Assembly (NCBI GenBank): GCA_963847595.1
Contig: CAWKAJ010000001.1
Span: 496,001 to 560,000 of the forward strand
From: JACWAE01 sp963847595
Lineage (GTDB): Bacteria > Chloroflexota > Dehalococcoidia > SZUA-161
Length of the DNA: 64,000 nt
Reading direction: 5' to 3'
Positions 42,414 to 50,620 of this stretch are shown here, one piece after another (position 1 is the first letter of the stretch; every line of letters starts with the position of its first letter). The notes below the pieces were generated by a model. That model did no database searches and was not told the origin of the DNA. It saw only the letters and a list, made by a program, of their open reading frames with translations. A program made the translations under genes and the position numbers.

Positions 42414-42613
42414 TTTTTATTGCTACTAGCGTCAGTCCAGCAATGATGATTCGCCTAGAACGAATCCGCCGGGGCTGGCGTCAAATAGACCTTGCCAAGA
42501 AAGCAGGCGTGACACAGACTGAAGTCTCAGCGTTAGAGCGAGGGCTTTATATTATCCCTGCCGCCCGTAGCCGAATCCTCAAAGCACTTGACCTAAATTC
42601 AGAGGGCGATTAG
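42401..42613 (+). CDS. XRE-family helix-turn-helix regulator
   Basis: The product has a classical Cro/CI-type HTH: MIRLERIRRGWRQIDLAKKA, GVTQTEVSALERGLY, then a closing helix ending LDLNSEGD. The frame opens at ATG 42401, inside a terminator hairpin; starts at 42443 or 42446 (56 or 55 aa) remove the hairpin and still keep the whole HTH. It heads the replication/recombination gene run and is the natural repressor of the element. The next frame begins three bases after its stop. Confidence 0.75.
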   Translation: MTNEFFIATSVSPAMMIRLERIRRGWRQIDLAKKAGVTQTEVSALERGLYIIPAARSRILKALDLNSEGD

Positions 42614-42615
42614 CT

Positions 42616-42753
42616 ATGCCCAAGACAGTCGATAAGCCAATAAAAATTATGATAAACATTCAGCCTGGGCCAGCTTCACCGGCACAAAAAACGGCTTGGC
42701 ATAAATTCTGGCAAAAACTCATAGCTGAGGTAAAGGCCGGTGAGCGCCAATAA
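42616..42753 (+). CDS. Tiny mobile-element protein, 45 aa
   Basis: ATG 42616 to TAA 42751-42753 encodes PKTVDKPIKIMINIQPGPAS then PAQKTAWHKFWQKLIAEVKA. It lies between the XRE gene and the primase gene and overlaps the latter's GTG start by 14 bases, indicating translational coupling. No motif is recognised. Confidence 0.5.
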   Translation: MPKTVDKPIKIMINIQPGPASPAQKTAWHKFWQKLIAEVKAGERQ

Positions 42754-44446
42754 TGCCATGCTACAGGCCGCGCTATCTTATGTCGCGCAGGGCTTCAAAG
42801 CGTTTCCGGTCAAGCTCGATAAGACACCGTATACCCCGCACGGACTGAAGGATGCCACGCAACTACAGGTGCGCGTCCGAGAGTTTTGGACTCGATGGCC
42901 GGATGCTGGCATTGGTCTGGTAACTGACGGCTTCCTGGTGCCGGACTTCGACCAAAAGTCCGGTGGGCTTGAGAGTAAAGCATCTATTGAAGCCAAGTAC
43001 GGAACACTACCACGAACACGAACGCACCGGACAGGCGGCGGCGGACTGCACTACATTTACCGCAATCCGAACGGCACGAACATAAGAAACACCGTGGCCC
43101 TAGGCGGCTACCAGGGAGTAGATTTGAGAGCAAACGGGGGCTACATTGTAGCACCACCAAGCCAGCACGAGAGTGGCAACCAGTACGAGATCATAGACGC
43201 TGCGGAAATAGCACCAGCTCCGGCCTGGGTGCTAGAGTTAGCCACCAGGAGGGTAATAGCCCCGGCAGCAACCACTTCCCCAGGCTCGATAAAACATGGA
43301 GAGCGCAACTATCGACTGTTTAAGTTGGCTTCCGGTATGCGAAGGCAAGGCGCGTCTGAAAATACAATTTATGCCGCCGTGAAAGCATGCTACCAAAACG
43401 ACTGCGAACACGAGCCACCTATTACCGAGGATGAACTGCACAAGATAGCCGCGAGCGGGGCACGGTATCTCCCAGGTGGTATACGTACACATATGTATAA
43501 TGCTTCGGGACAAAACGAACCTGAAGCTAAAAGAGACACAAACGGGACACATATCGGGACAACTAGCTTGCACAAAGAGGTTAAGGATTTGTCCCGTTTT
43601 GAGGGACTCTCACAGAAGGTTAGGCTTTGGGTACAAGATACCGGTGGCTGGTGGGAAACACGGGAACTTGACTCAGACCTGAACATAAGTGGCCCTAGGG
43701 ATAAGGAAAACCGCAAGAAGATACTGCAGCGGCTTCGTGAGCAAGGTGTAATCGAGCAACATCCAAAGATAAATAAGCAATTTCGTTCTATCAATACGAG
43801 GATAACGAGTCTTGACTTCAAAACCGCTAGTAACACGGGTATCTTGCCCCTGAAGTGGCCTATGGGAATAGAGAAGTATGTAAATCTGTTTCCTGGCAAT
43901 ATCGCGGTAGTGGCGGGAAGCCCGAATAGTGGTAAGACAGCTTTGCTTTTGAATTTCATTTACTTGAATCAAGACAGCTTCCCGTTATTCTACTTTTGTT
44001 CTGAAATGGGTCCGGTGGAACTGCGTGACCGTCTGGACAAGTTCCCAGGCATGGACATAAAGGATTGGCACTTTGACGCTATCGAGCGGGCCTCGGACTT
44101 TGCGAACGTGATACGCCCGGATTGCGTGAACATAGTTGACTACCTCGAAATGACGACCGAGCTCTACTTGGTGAATACACACTTGACGGCGATCTCGCAT
44201 AAACTGGGCAGTGGGCTTGCTCTTGTGGCTGTCCAGAAGAAACAAGGGGCACTGTTTGGACGTGGGCAAGAGTTCGGTCTTGAAAAGCCGAAGCTGTATT
44301 TGAGTATGGACAAGGGGAAGCTGGTGATAATCAAGGGGAAGTCTTGGGCCACTAAGAACGTTGACCCGAACGGATTAAAGGTTAGCTTCAAAATAACTGG
44401 CGGCTGCCAGTTCGAGCAAACCGGCGAATGGGACTGGGAGAAATGA
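42740..44446 (+). CDS. Primase-polymerase fused to a RecA-fold helicase-like domain (element replication protein)
   Basis: The 568-aa protein starts with a PrimPol domain: Asp69/Asp71 in FLVPDFDQKSGG, THRTGGGGLHYIYRNPNG, then GYQGVDLRANGGYIVAPPS. A linker winged-helix (KVRLWVQDTGGWWETRELDS) follows, and a C-terminal RecA-like domain with Walker A GSPNSGKT near residue 392, a Walker B-like PDCVNIVDYLEM and VALVAVQKK-type sensor text (LALVAVQKKQG). Such proteins start DNA replication on plasmids and integrative elements. The GTG start at 42740 overlaps the preceding ORF, and its stop overlaps the next start (ATGA). It is the strongest evidence that the element replicates itself. Confidence 0.88.
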   Translation: MSANNAMLQAALSYVAQGFKAFPVKLDKTPYTPHGLKDATQLQVRVREFWTRWPDAGIGLVTDGFLVPDFDQKSGGLESKASIEAKYGTLPRTRTHRTGGGGLHYIYRNPNGTNIRNTVALGGYQGVDLRANGGYIVAPPSQHESGNQYEIIDAAEIAPAPAWVLELATRRVIAPAATTSPGSIKHGERNYRLFKLASGMRRQGASENTIYAAVKACYQNDCEHEPPITEDELHKIAASGARYLPGGIRTHMYNASGQNEPEAKRDTNGTHIGTTSLHKEVKDLSRFEGLSQKVRLWVQDTGGWWETRELDSDLNISGPRDKENRKKILQRLREQGVIEQHPKINKQFRSINTRITSLDFKTASNTGILPLKWPMGIEKYVNLFPGNIAVVAGSPNSGKTALLLNFIYLNQDSFPLFYFCSEMGPVELRDRLDKFPGMDIKDWHFDAIERASDFANVIRPDCVNIVDYLEMTTELYLVNTHLTAISHKLGSGLALVAVQKKQGALFGRGQEFGLEKPKLYLSMDKGKLVIIKGKSWATKNVDPNGLKVSFKITGGCQFEQTGEWDWEK

Positions 44447-44706
44447 TAGTTCAATGCCTGCATTGTGGGGGAACAGTAGTGGTTAATGGTTTAGGACGCA
44501 AACGGCTAAACATACCACTCAAAAACGTTTATGAGTCGTTAAAGGTACACCGTAACATGGAGGTGGCGGCCAATGAACTAGGTTGCAGCCAGGCTTATAT
44601 ATTTGGCGTCCTGAAAGTCAACGGGTTAAAACTGAAGGACGTAATAAACTGCAAGGGATTAGCAACAAAAGATAACACTTTGTTGCATAAGGGGGCCGGC
44701 AAGTGA
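44443..44706 (+). CDS. Small zinc-knuckle/HTH protein coupled to the replication gene
   Basis: The 87-aa product starts MIVQCLHCGG (one CxxC) and continues with KNVYESLKVHRNMEVAANEL, GCSQAYIFGVLKVNGLKLKD, which reads as an HTH. Its ATG overlaps the primase stop (ATGA), and its own stop overlaps the integrase start, so the three genes are tightly coupled. It could be a recombination directionality factor for the adjacent tyrosine recombinase, inferred from position and size. Confidence 0.65.
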   Translation: MIVQCLHCGGTVVVNGLGRKRLNIPLKNVYESLKVHRNMEVAANELGCSQAYIFGVLKVNGLKLKDVINCKGLATKDNTLLHKGAGK

Positions 44707-45383
44707 CGGACGGTAAGAATGAGACGGCCTTGACGGTAAGGGCGGATAATACCGCTCTACGCAACAAAACTGCTCAAGTATCCGCAATTCAGAGGGCGGA
44801 AGCTGGAGCCGCCGACTATGTACCACATGTCAGCGCGGGCCAGGTCAAGTTAATGGCAGTACGGGCCGCACAGAATAAGCGGCATGGCGAGCGTAACGCC
44901 TTACTAATCAAGTTCCTGTTTGACGGCTGCCTGCGGGTGAGTGAGGCGTTAGGGGTGAGGCCGCTTGACCTACAGAGAACGCCGGACGGCTGGACGGTGC
45001 GGGTACTAGGCAAAGGTAGCAAGCCGGGTGTCGTAGCAATATCAGCAAGCATAGCGGCTGAGTTGCAATCCTACTGCTACCGGGCCAGGATTGGCGAAAG
45101 TGAGCGCATATTCCCGGTGAGCCGATCACAGGCTTTCAGGATAGTAACCAACGCTTTTGACAAGGCTGGCATACCGAGGCCGTCAAAGGAACGTGACCAC
45201 GTGGGCAGTGTCCATATCCTACGGCATAGCGGGGCTATTGAGCGCCTACGGCTTACCGGCAACCCTAGAGCTACGCAAAGCCAGTTAAGGCATAAGTCAG
45301 CCTTAATGACCATGCGCTATCCAAAGACGATGAGTGCGGATGAATCATTGAAGATTCAGCAGGCGGTAGAATTTCAGTGGTGA
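44703..45383 (+). CDS. Tyrosine recombinase (integrase), compact
   Basis: All catalytic residues are visible in the 226-aa protein: Arg78 in DGCLRVSEALG, Lys104 in LGKGSKPG, His171-x-x-Arg174 in HILRHSG, His197 in QLRHKS and the nucleophile Tyr206 in MTMRYPKTM. The N-terminal DNA-binding domain is short (about 50 residues) compared with phage integrases, nearer to small Xer-like or resolvase-type enzymes. It may integrate the element or resolve dimers. GTG 44703 overlaps the preceding stop. The same element also carries a serine recombinase, so the two must divide labour. Confidence 0.88.
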   Translation: MTDGKNETALTVRADNTALRNKTAQVSAIQRAEAGAADYVPHVSAGQVKLMAVRAAQNKRHGERNALLIKFLFDGCLRVSEALGVRPLDLQRTPDGWTVRVLGKGSKPGVVAISASIAAELQSYCYRARIGESERIFPVSRSQAFRIVTNAFDKAGIPRPSKERDHVGSVHILRHSGAIERLRLTGNPRATQSQLRHKSALMTMRYPKTMSADESLKIQQAVEFQW

Positions 45384-45412
45384 AAGGAATGGCAAAATTA
45401 CTCCAAGGGGTA

Positions 45413-45442
45413 TTGACATTATATCGTTATGCACTATATAAT
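45413..45442 (+). promoter_or_regulatory. Consensus promoter giving a leaderless transcript
   Basis: TTGACA at 45413-45418, 18-base spacer, TATAAT at 45437-45442. The expected start of transcription, about seven bases later, coincides with the ATG at 45449. It would drive the zinc ribbon, membrane protein and serine recombinase. Confidence 0.8.
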
Positions 45443-45448
45443 CAAGGC

Positions 45449-45586
45449 ATGATAACAATTCATAAGTGCCTGAGATGTGGTCACGAATGGCCGAGCCGAC
45501 TTCAACGATTGCCAAAGGTATGCCCTAAGTGCAATTCTCCATACTGGAATAAGCCTAAGTGGAAGGGGGTGAAACACTATGATTAG
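45449..45586 (+). CDS. Leaderless zinc-ribbon protein, 45 aa
   Basis: The 45-aa product is MITIHKCLRCGHEWPSRLQR then PKVCPKCNSPYWNKPKWKG: two CxxC knuckles that form a zinc ribbon, as in many small Chloroflexota and archaeal proteins. It starts seven bases after a consensus -10 box with no room for a ribosome-binding site. It overlaps the start of the next gene by 8 bases. Its likely role is a regulator or DNA-binding accessory. Confidence 0.75.
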   Translation: MITIHKCLRCGHEWPSRLQRLPKVCPKCNSPYWNKPKWKGVKHYD

Positions 45587-46187
45587 TGATTCGCTCCGCA
45601 ACGTATCATCTGACGTCGTTGTCATCTCTATTGCCTTACTTGGCGTAATTACTATTCTAATAGCTTTAGCCTGGAAGAGATTTTTATCGAGTATTATGAC
45701 ACTTTCCATATATTGGAGAAGGGAGTATCTTAAAATTACCTCGATTACTTTTGTGATACCAGTCTTAATTCCGTTGGTAGTTTACACAGCCGTAGGAGTG
45801 TATTATCCTTCTCTCGCCCAAAATTCAGTAGTTCTTGTAATGATGCTCATCGGCGGAATATCAATTTTATACTTATTGGTTAAAGCCATCAGATGGGTTA
45901 TTAACCGAATACGAGGCATAAGAAAGGCCAATATCAATATAAAGCTTGATAGTAATATCTTGATTTGTATTCAATGCACGTTTTGTTTGGGACTTAGTGC
46001 CATGTGTTCCCTTTTTGCGTTGTTGGGAGCCAGCCCAGGTGCTCTCGATATAAATATCGGTCAGAATCAAGTGGAAAACTATAATTGGTCAAGATGGATT
46101 TTAGATGACGCTATACTTTTATTTGTGATGGGTGCACTTCAAATGGGATTTTTATATATGTTGGACAGGAGGTCTCGAACAAATTGA
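45579..46187 (+). CDS. Four- to five-helix membrane protein of the mobile element
   Basis: The 202-aa product has hydrophobic segments near residues 13-30, 48-68, 80-103, 125-150 and 180-197 (for example VVVISIALLGVITILIALAW and FVIPVLIPLVVYTAVGVYY). ATG 45579 follows GGAAGGGGGTG and overlaps the zinc-ribbon stop; its own stop overlaps the TTG of the serine recombinase. This tight coupling with recombination genes is unusual for a membrane protein. It may be an exclusion, immunity or abortive-infection-type function. The family is not recognised. Confidence 0.65.
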   Translation: MISDSLRNVSSDVVVISIALLGVITILIALAWKRFLSSIMTLSIYWRREYLKITSITFVIPVLIPLVVYTAVGVYYPSLAQNSVVLVMMLIGGISILYLLVKAIRWVINRIRGIRKANINIKLDSNILICIQCTFCLGLSAMCSLFALLGASPGALDINIGQNQVENYNWSRWILDDAILLFVMGALQMGFLYMLDRRSRTN

Positions 46188-47905
46188 AAACCGCAGCTAT
46201 CTATTGCCGGGTAAGCACAGACAATCAAGAGCGTGAGGGTACGAGCCTACTGACACAGCTTGAGGCTTGTCGCGAATACTGCCAGGGCAGGGGCCATGAC
46301 GTGTCCTATCGCTTCAGTGAGGCTTATAGCGGGCTATCGCTTGAACGGCCAGAACTGGACAAGCTAAGGGAACTGGTAAGGACTGAGGCTATTGACGTTC
46401 TCGTTTGCTATTCCCTTGACCGCCTTACTCGTGACCCTGGGCATGGTGTCATAATCACCCAGGAACTTGAAAAGCACCACGTTACCCTTGAGGCCGTGAC
46501 TGAGGACGTGGACAATTCAGAGCTTGGCAAACTGATAAGCTATATCCGGGGCTATGCCAGCAAGCTAGAGGCTGAAAAGATACGAGAGCGCTGCATGCGT
46601 GGTAAGCGGGCCCGGGCGAGGGAAGGCCGCTTACCGGGGGGAGGCGGCACAACTATTTACGGCTATGACTATATCAAGGTGTCACAAGAGAATGGGGGGC
46701 GGCGCGTCATAAAAGAAACTGAGGCTAAGTGGGTACGTGCTATATACTCTTGGCTAGTCAATGAGGGCTTGTCTACCAATGCGATTACCTATCGTCTGCG
46801 GGCTTTGAACGCGCCTAGCAAGTTCGGTAAAATGTGGAATAGGCACAGCGTACAGGCGATACTGATTAACCCGGCTTACACTGGCAAGACATATGCTTTC
46901 ACCACCGTTAGGGGCCGCAGGCAACGCACCCGGCCGCAATCAGACTGGATTGAGATTGAGGGCGTTACACCGGCCATAATCAGCCAAGAGCTATTTGACG
47001 CGGCACAGAAACAGCTACAGCTAAACCGGACTAAGACAGTGCCTACCACCAAGTATGAATACCTGTTGCGCGGGCATATACGCTGCCGCCAGTGTGGACG
47101 TGCCTACGTGGCCGGCATAGCCCGCAGGAGCCTACAGAACGGTACGCAATATGTCAAGCTATATTATCGCTGTATGGGTAAGACGAAGGTCGACGTGCCG
47201 CTTGAGCGGTGCTGTAACAAGGGCTGGGCCGCCAAGAAGCTTGAGGGCATGGTATGGGGTGAGCTTGAACGCTATTTGAGTGACCGTGACCTTATAATTG
47301 GTGAGCTTGAAAAACAGCGCCAGGACGCCGGCCAGATCGGGGTATTTGAGGCTGAACTAGAGCACGTAGAGCGCCAGCTTAAGGCGGCTGACGGTGAGCA
47401 GCGTCAGCTTTTACAGTGGGCCTTAAAGGACTTCCCGGCTGACCTGGTAGAGGCGGAAAACCGGCGTCTGAACAAGGCAAAGGAAACACTGAAAGCACAA
47501 AAGACCGAGCTATCGGCACAGATTAAGATCAGCCAGGATGCCGTTATCAACGTGCCGAACCTTGAACGCTTCATTGAGGATATGCAGAAGCGATTGCCGG
47601 AGCTGGACTTTGAGGGCAAACGCCTTGCCTTAGATATGCTCGGTATCACAGTCTACCTTGACGGTGAGAATGTGGAAATCACCGGCGTAATTGATCCTGA
47701 AAAACAGGTTTTACGTTGCCCAAGCAATCTCAGTTGCACGGCGCTAGCCCTCGGTAAAAACATAGATAGCGATTGCCCGCACAAGCAGGAGCTTTGCGAG
47801 ATGCTGGCCGAGGACTCGAACTCGTCCTCCCGCATCTGGGGAAGGCTTGACCCCAAGGTCGCCCGCAGGGCGCTGGGCGTAGAGCCAGACAAGAATATTG
47901 ACTAA
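46184..47905 (+). CDS. Large serine recombinase
   Basis: The 573-aa protein has the resolvase domain with nucleophile Ser11 in IYCRVSTDNQEREG and LVCYSLDRLTRDPGHGVIIT. The recombinase domain follows (GYDYIKVSQENGGRR, then MWNRHSVQAILINPAYTGKT), a zinc ribbon (RCRQCGRAYVAG, YYRCMGK and RCCNKGW), and a long coiled coil near residues 380-460 (LEHVERQLKAADGEQRQLLQ). These enzymes integrate phages and mobile elements into attB without host factors. TTG 46184 overlaps the previous stop. The C-terminal tail (MLAEDSNSSSRIWGRLDP) resembles an antisense reading of a tRNA T-arm. Confidence 0.92.
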   Translation: MKTAAIYCRVSTDNQEREGTSLLTQLEACREYCQGRGHDVSYRFSEAYSGLSLERPELDKLRELVRTEAIDVLVCYSLDRLTRDPGHGVIITQELEKHHVTLEAVTEDVDNSELGKLISYIRGYASKLEAEKIRERCMRGKRARAREGRLPGGGGTTIYGYDYIKVSQENGGRRVIKETEAKWVRAIYSWLVNEGLSTNAITYRLRALNAPSKFGKMWNRHSVQAILINPAYTGKTYAFTTVRGRRQRTRPQSDWIEIEGVTPAIISQELFDAAQKQLQLNRTKTVPTTKYEYLLRGHIRCRQCGRAYVAGIARRSLQNGTQYVKLYYRCMGKTKVDVPLERCCNKGWAAKKLEGMVWGELERYLSDRDLIIGELEKQRQDAGQIGVFEAELEHVERQLKAADGEQRQLLQWALKDFPADLVEAENRRLNKAKETLKAQKTELSAQIKISQDAVINVPNLERFIEDMQKRLPELDFEGKRLALDMLGITVYLDGENVEITGVIDPEKQVLRCPSNLSCTALALGKNIDSDCPHKQELCEMLAEDSNSSSRIWGRLDPKVARRALGVEPDKNID

Positions 47906-47915
47906 ACTCGGGAGG

Positions 47916-48030
47916 GCAGAGGGACAAAGTCCCTTTGCCGGGGGTCTGGGGGCCTGTCCTGAGCCTGTCGAAGGATGTCCCCCAAAACCCCAAATTCCCC
48001 CCCAAGATTAGGGGATATAGGGGGTTGAAA
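47916..48030. repeat. G/C-tract interspersed repeat, copy A
   Basis: GCAGAGGGACAAAGTCCC, then GGGGGTCTGGGGG, CCCCC tracts and AGGGGGTTGAAA at the end. It shares order and ends with copies at 58994-59080 and 63641-63731. A 26-base insert with CTGAGCCTGTCGAAGGATG interrupts it. It marks the right end of the mobile element. Confidence 0.8.
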
Positions 48031-48043
48031 GAGAAGATAAAGC

Positions 48044-48262
48044 ATGGAATACGATTTTAGTTGGGTATACTGCCCTGAATGCAACCTCACCCTTGTCTTC
48101 GAGTGCCGTTTAGAAAAGGATGGCGAGCGTACCGAGATGGTGGTTTGTCCCCGCTGCGGTATGGAGTTGGGGGAGATAAGAGCCGACCACGGCTGCGACT
48201 GCATCGGTATGGCTTGCGGCTACGTCTACCCGGGGAAACCCTGCTGCGGCGGAGGCTATTGA
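48044..48262 (+). CDS. Small zinc-ribbon protein, 72 aa
   Basis: The product carries VYCPECNLTLVFEC and VVCPRCGMELGEI, a double CxxC ribbon, followed by a Cys-rich tail (HGCDCIGMACGYVYPG then CCGGGY). The extra cysteines suggest a second metal site. It is convergent with the hyp-operon tail. No ribosome-binding site stronger than AGAGAAGATAA is seen. The function is unknown. Confidence 0.6.
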   Translation: MEYDFSWVYCPECNLTLVFECRLEKDGERTEMVVCPRCGMELGEIRADHGCDCIGMACGYVYPGKPCCGGGY

Positions 48263-48267
48263 GGATT

Positions 48268-48486
48268 TCACTTCTTGGACTTGGGCTTCTTGGCCTTTTT
48301 AAATCCTGACAAATCCAATCCCTCAACCCAGGCATTGTTCAATTTCTCGAGCTTTTGCTCCCGTTTTTTGCCCTTCCTCCAGAAGTCCTTGCATCCCTCT
48401 TCCGGCGTGACATTGGGCCGTTTGGGATTGTGACAGCCCCGCCAATCATACTCACAATAGTTGCACAGAAAAGTCTGCTTCATCAT
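48268..48486 (-). CDS. Small Cys-rich basic protein downstream of hypE, 72 aa
   Basis: The product has LCNYCEYDWRGCHNPKRP and EEGCKDFWRK, giving four cysteines that could bind one metal. A Lys-rich C-terminus (FKKAKKPKSKK) follows. It starts 34 bases after hypE on the same strand and is probably the last gene of the hyp operon. A link to hydrogenase maturation is only positional. Confidence 0.55.
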   Translation of the reverse strand: MMKQTFLCNYCEYDWRGCHNPKRPNVTPEEGCKDFWRKGKKREQKLEKLNNAWVEGLDLSGFKKAKKPKSKK

Positions 48487-48519
48487 TTCACAGCGCTAAA
48501 TGCCAAGCGCCTTCATTAC

Positions 48520-49524
48520 CTAGCAAATCCGCGGCAACTGCTCGCCTACCAGCATATCCACGATGCGAGATGCGCCCATCCTGGTCTTCAGAATCACCCG
48601 GCCCTGGTGCTCCGATACCACCTCTCCGATGATGGCAGCCTCTTTGCCGTACTTGTTACGGCGCATCGCGTCGACAACCTTCTCCGCGCCATTCGCAGCC
48701 ACTACCGCTACCAGCTTGCCCTCGTTGGCTACATAGAGAGGGTCGAATCCCAGCAACTCACAGGCAGCCTGGACACCCTCATGCACAGGGATGCTCTGCT
48801 CTTCTATCCTGATGCCCACTTTGGAGCTTTCGGCAAACTCGTTCAGGGTGCTGGCCAGCCCTCCCCTGGTAGGGTCGCGGAGGCAGCGTATCTCGACGCC
48901 GCTATCCAGCATCTCCGCCACCAGCTTGTTCAAAGGGGCACAGTCGCTCTTGACCGATGAGGTGAATTGTAATCCCTCGCGCTGGCTGATCACAGCGATG
49001 CCGTGGTCGCCTATGGAGCCGCTGAGTATGACCTTGTCGCCCACCCGGGCGTTGGAGCCTGAGATATCCACTTTGGACGGGATAATCCCCACCCCGGCGC
49101 TGTTGATGAACAGCTTGTCGGCGCTGCCCTTGTTCACCACCTTGGTATCGCCCGTGACTATCTTGACCCCGGCCTCCTGCGCAGCCTTCCGAATTGAGCC
49201 CATGACGCGCTTCAGGTCAGCTATGAGGAGCCCTTCCTCGATAATCAGGGCCATGCTCAAATATTTAGGCACGGCACCCATCATAGAGAGGTCGTTCACC
49301 GTGCCGCAGACTGCCAGCTTACCGATATCGCCTCCGGGGAAGAAGATGGGATTGACCACATAGCTATCGGTAGTGAAGGCGAGGCGACCTTTAAGCTCGA
49401 AGACCGCCGAGTCATCCAGCTTGTCCAGGAAGGCGTTATCGAACAGGGGAACGAAGTTCTGCTTCACCAGGTCGTGGCTGAGCTTGCCGCCGCTGCCGTG
49501 TGCCAGCAGAATCTTATCTTCCAT
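48520..49524 (-). CDS. hypE: Hydrogenase maturation protein HypE
   Basis: The 334-aa protein shows ILLAHGSGGKLSHDLVKQNF at the start, FTTDSYVVNPIFFPGGDIGK, and the AIR-synthase-type ATP-binding loop. It ends in PRIC, whose final Cys receives the carbamoyl group from HypF and dehydrates it to cyanide for the [NiFe] active site. ATG 49524 overlaps the last 11 bases of hypD; GTG 49533 is an alternative. The order hypF-hypC-hypD-hypE on one strand is complete for CN/CO ligand synthesis. Confidence 0.95.
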   Translation of the reverse strand: MEDKILLAHGSGGKLSHDLVKQNFVPLFDNAFLDKLDDSAVFELKGRLAFTTDSYVVNPIFFPGGDIGKLAVCGTVNDLSMMGAVPKYLSMALIIEEGLLIADLKRVMGSIRKAAQEAGVKIVTGDTKVVNKGSADKLFINSAGVGIIPSKVDISGSNARVGDKVILSGSIGDHGIAVISQREGLQFTSSVKSDCAPLNKLVAEMLDSGVEIRCLRDPTRGGLASTLNEFAESSKVGIRIEEQSIPVHEGVQAACELLGFDPLYVANEGKLVAVVAANGAEKVVDAMRRNKYGKEAAIIGEVVSEHQGRVILKTRMGASRIVDMLVGEQLPRIC

Positions 49525-50608
49525 AGCCTTCACCGTACTGGAAATAGGCAGCGCACGTGCCTTCGGAGGAGACCATGCACGGTCCTATAGGGTGCTCCGG
49601 GTTACAGACCCTGCGGAAGAGCTTGCAGTCCAGCGGCGTCCTTACCGCGCGCAGGACATCCCCGCAGATACATCCCTTGGGCTCGACAGGCTCACCGGGC
49701 TCGATCTCAAAATTGTGCTCCGCGTCATAGTGCTGATATCGCTTTCTCAGCCTCAATCCACTGCCGGGTACAACCCCTATACCCCGCCAGTTACCGTCAC
49801 ATACCTCGAAGACCTTATCCATAAGCTCCAGGGCTATTTGGTTGCCCTCCGGCTTCACGCCGCGGCGATAGGCTATCTCCACGCCGGGCTGTCCGCTCTC
49901 GATTTGAGCCACCAGCATATCGATGCACTGCAAAATATCCAGGGGTTCGAAGCCGGATACGACGCAGGCAATGCCGTAGTCACAGGGTATGAACTCGTAG
50001 GGAAGCGAGCCGATGATAGCGCTGACATGGCCGGGACAGACAATGCCATCAATCTTCACCTCGCCGGAATCCAGCAGCGCTTTCACTACAGGAGGACATA
50101 ATTTGTGCAACGAGAGCACATAGTAATTGTCTATGCCCTGCTGCTGTGCCTGGAGCACCGAGGCAGCGACAGTGGGAGCAGTGGTCTCAAAGCCGACGCC
50201 GATGAATACAACCGATTTCGAGGGGTTGCTCCGGGCGACTTGGAGGGCATCCAGCGTGGAGTAGACAATCCTGACATCCCCACCCTCCGCCTTAACCTGC
50301 TGCAGGCTGGAACGGCTCGCAGGCACCTTCATCATGTCGCCAAAGGTAGTAATGATAACACCGGGCAGTTTAGCCAGAGCAATGGCCTTATCAAGGTCGG
50401 CGTTAGCGGTCACGCACACGGGGCAGCCTGGTCCCGAAAGCATAGTGATGGTGGGCGGCAGAAGCTGTCTCAGGCCGTGCTTGGCGATGCTGACAGTGTG
50501 GCTGCCGCAGAACTCCATCAGCCGTGCCGGCCTGGTTGACCTCTGTCGAATTCTGGCTATCAGGCTCTTGCCTAATTCGGCATCACGGAATTCGTTGATA
50601 TATTTCAT
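49514..50608 (-). CDS. hypD: Hydrogenase maturation protein HypD
   Basis: The 364-aa Fe-S protein has RLMEFCGSHTVSIAKHGLR, LSGPGCPVCVTANADLDKAI, GVGFETTAPTVAASV and the C-terminal 4Fe-4S region (GCICGDVLRAVRTPLDCKLF, then VCNPEHPIGPCMVSSEGTCA). HypD builds the Fe(CN)2CO unit with HypC. Length and motifs are standard. It starts 13 bases after hypC. It overlaps hypE, indicating translational coupling. Confidence 0.95.
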   Translation of the reverse strand: MKYINEFRDAELGKSLIARIRQRSTRPARLMEFCGSHTVSIAKHGLRQLLPPTITMLSGPGCPVCVTANADLDKAIALAKLPGVIITTFGDMMKVPASRSSLQQVKAEGGDVRIVYSTLDALQVARSNPSKSVVFIGVGFETTAPTVAASVLQAQQQGIDNYYVLSLHKLCPPVVKALLDSGEVKIDGIVCPGHVSAIIGSLPYEFIPCDYGIACVVSGFEPLDILQCIDMLVAQIESGQPGVEIAYRRGVKPEGNQIALELMDKVFEVCDGNWRGIGVVPGSGLRLRKRYQHYDAEHNFEIEPGEPVEPKGCICGDVLRAVRTPLDCKLFRRVCNPEHPIGPCMVSSEGTCAAYFQYGEGYGR

Positions 50609-50620
50609 CTTGGTGCACTA

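Noticed and set aside
48355..50539. Long plus-strand ORFs opposite hypC, hypD and hypE
   Set aside because: GC-rich third positions of the hyp genes create open antisense frames; the hyp motifs are complete on the minus strand.
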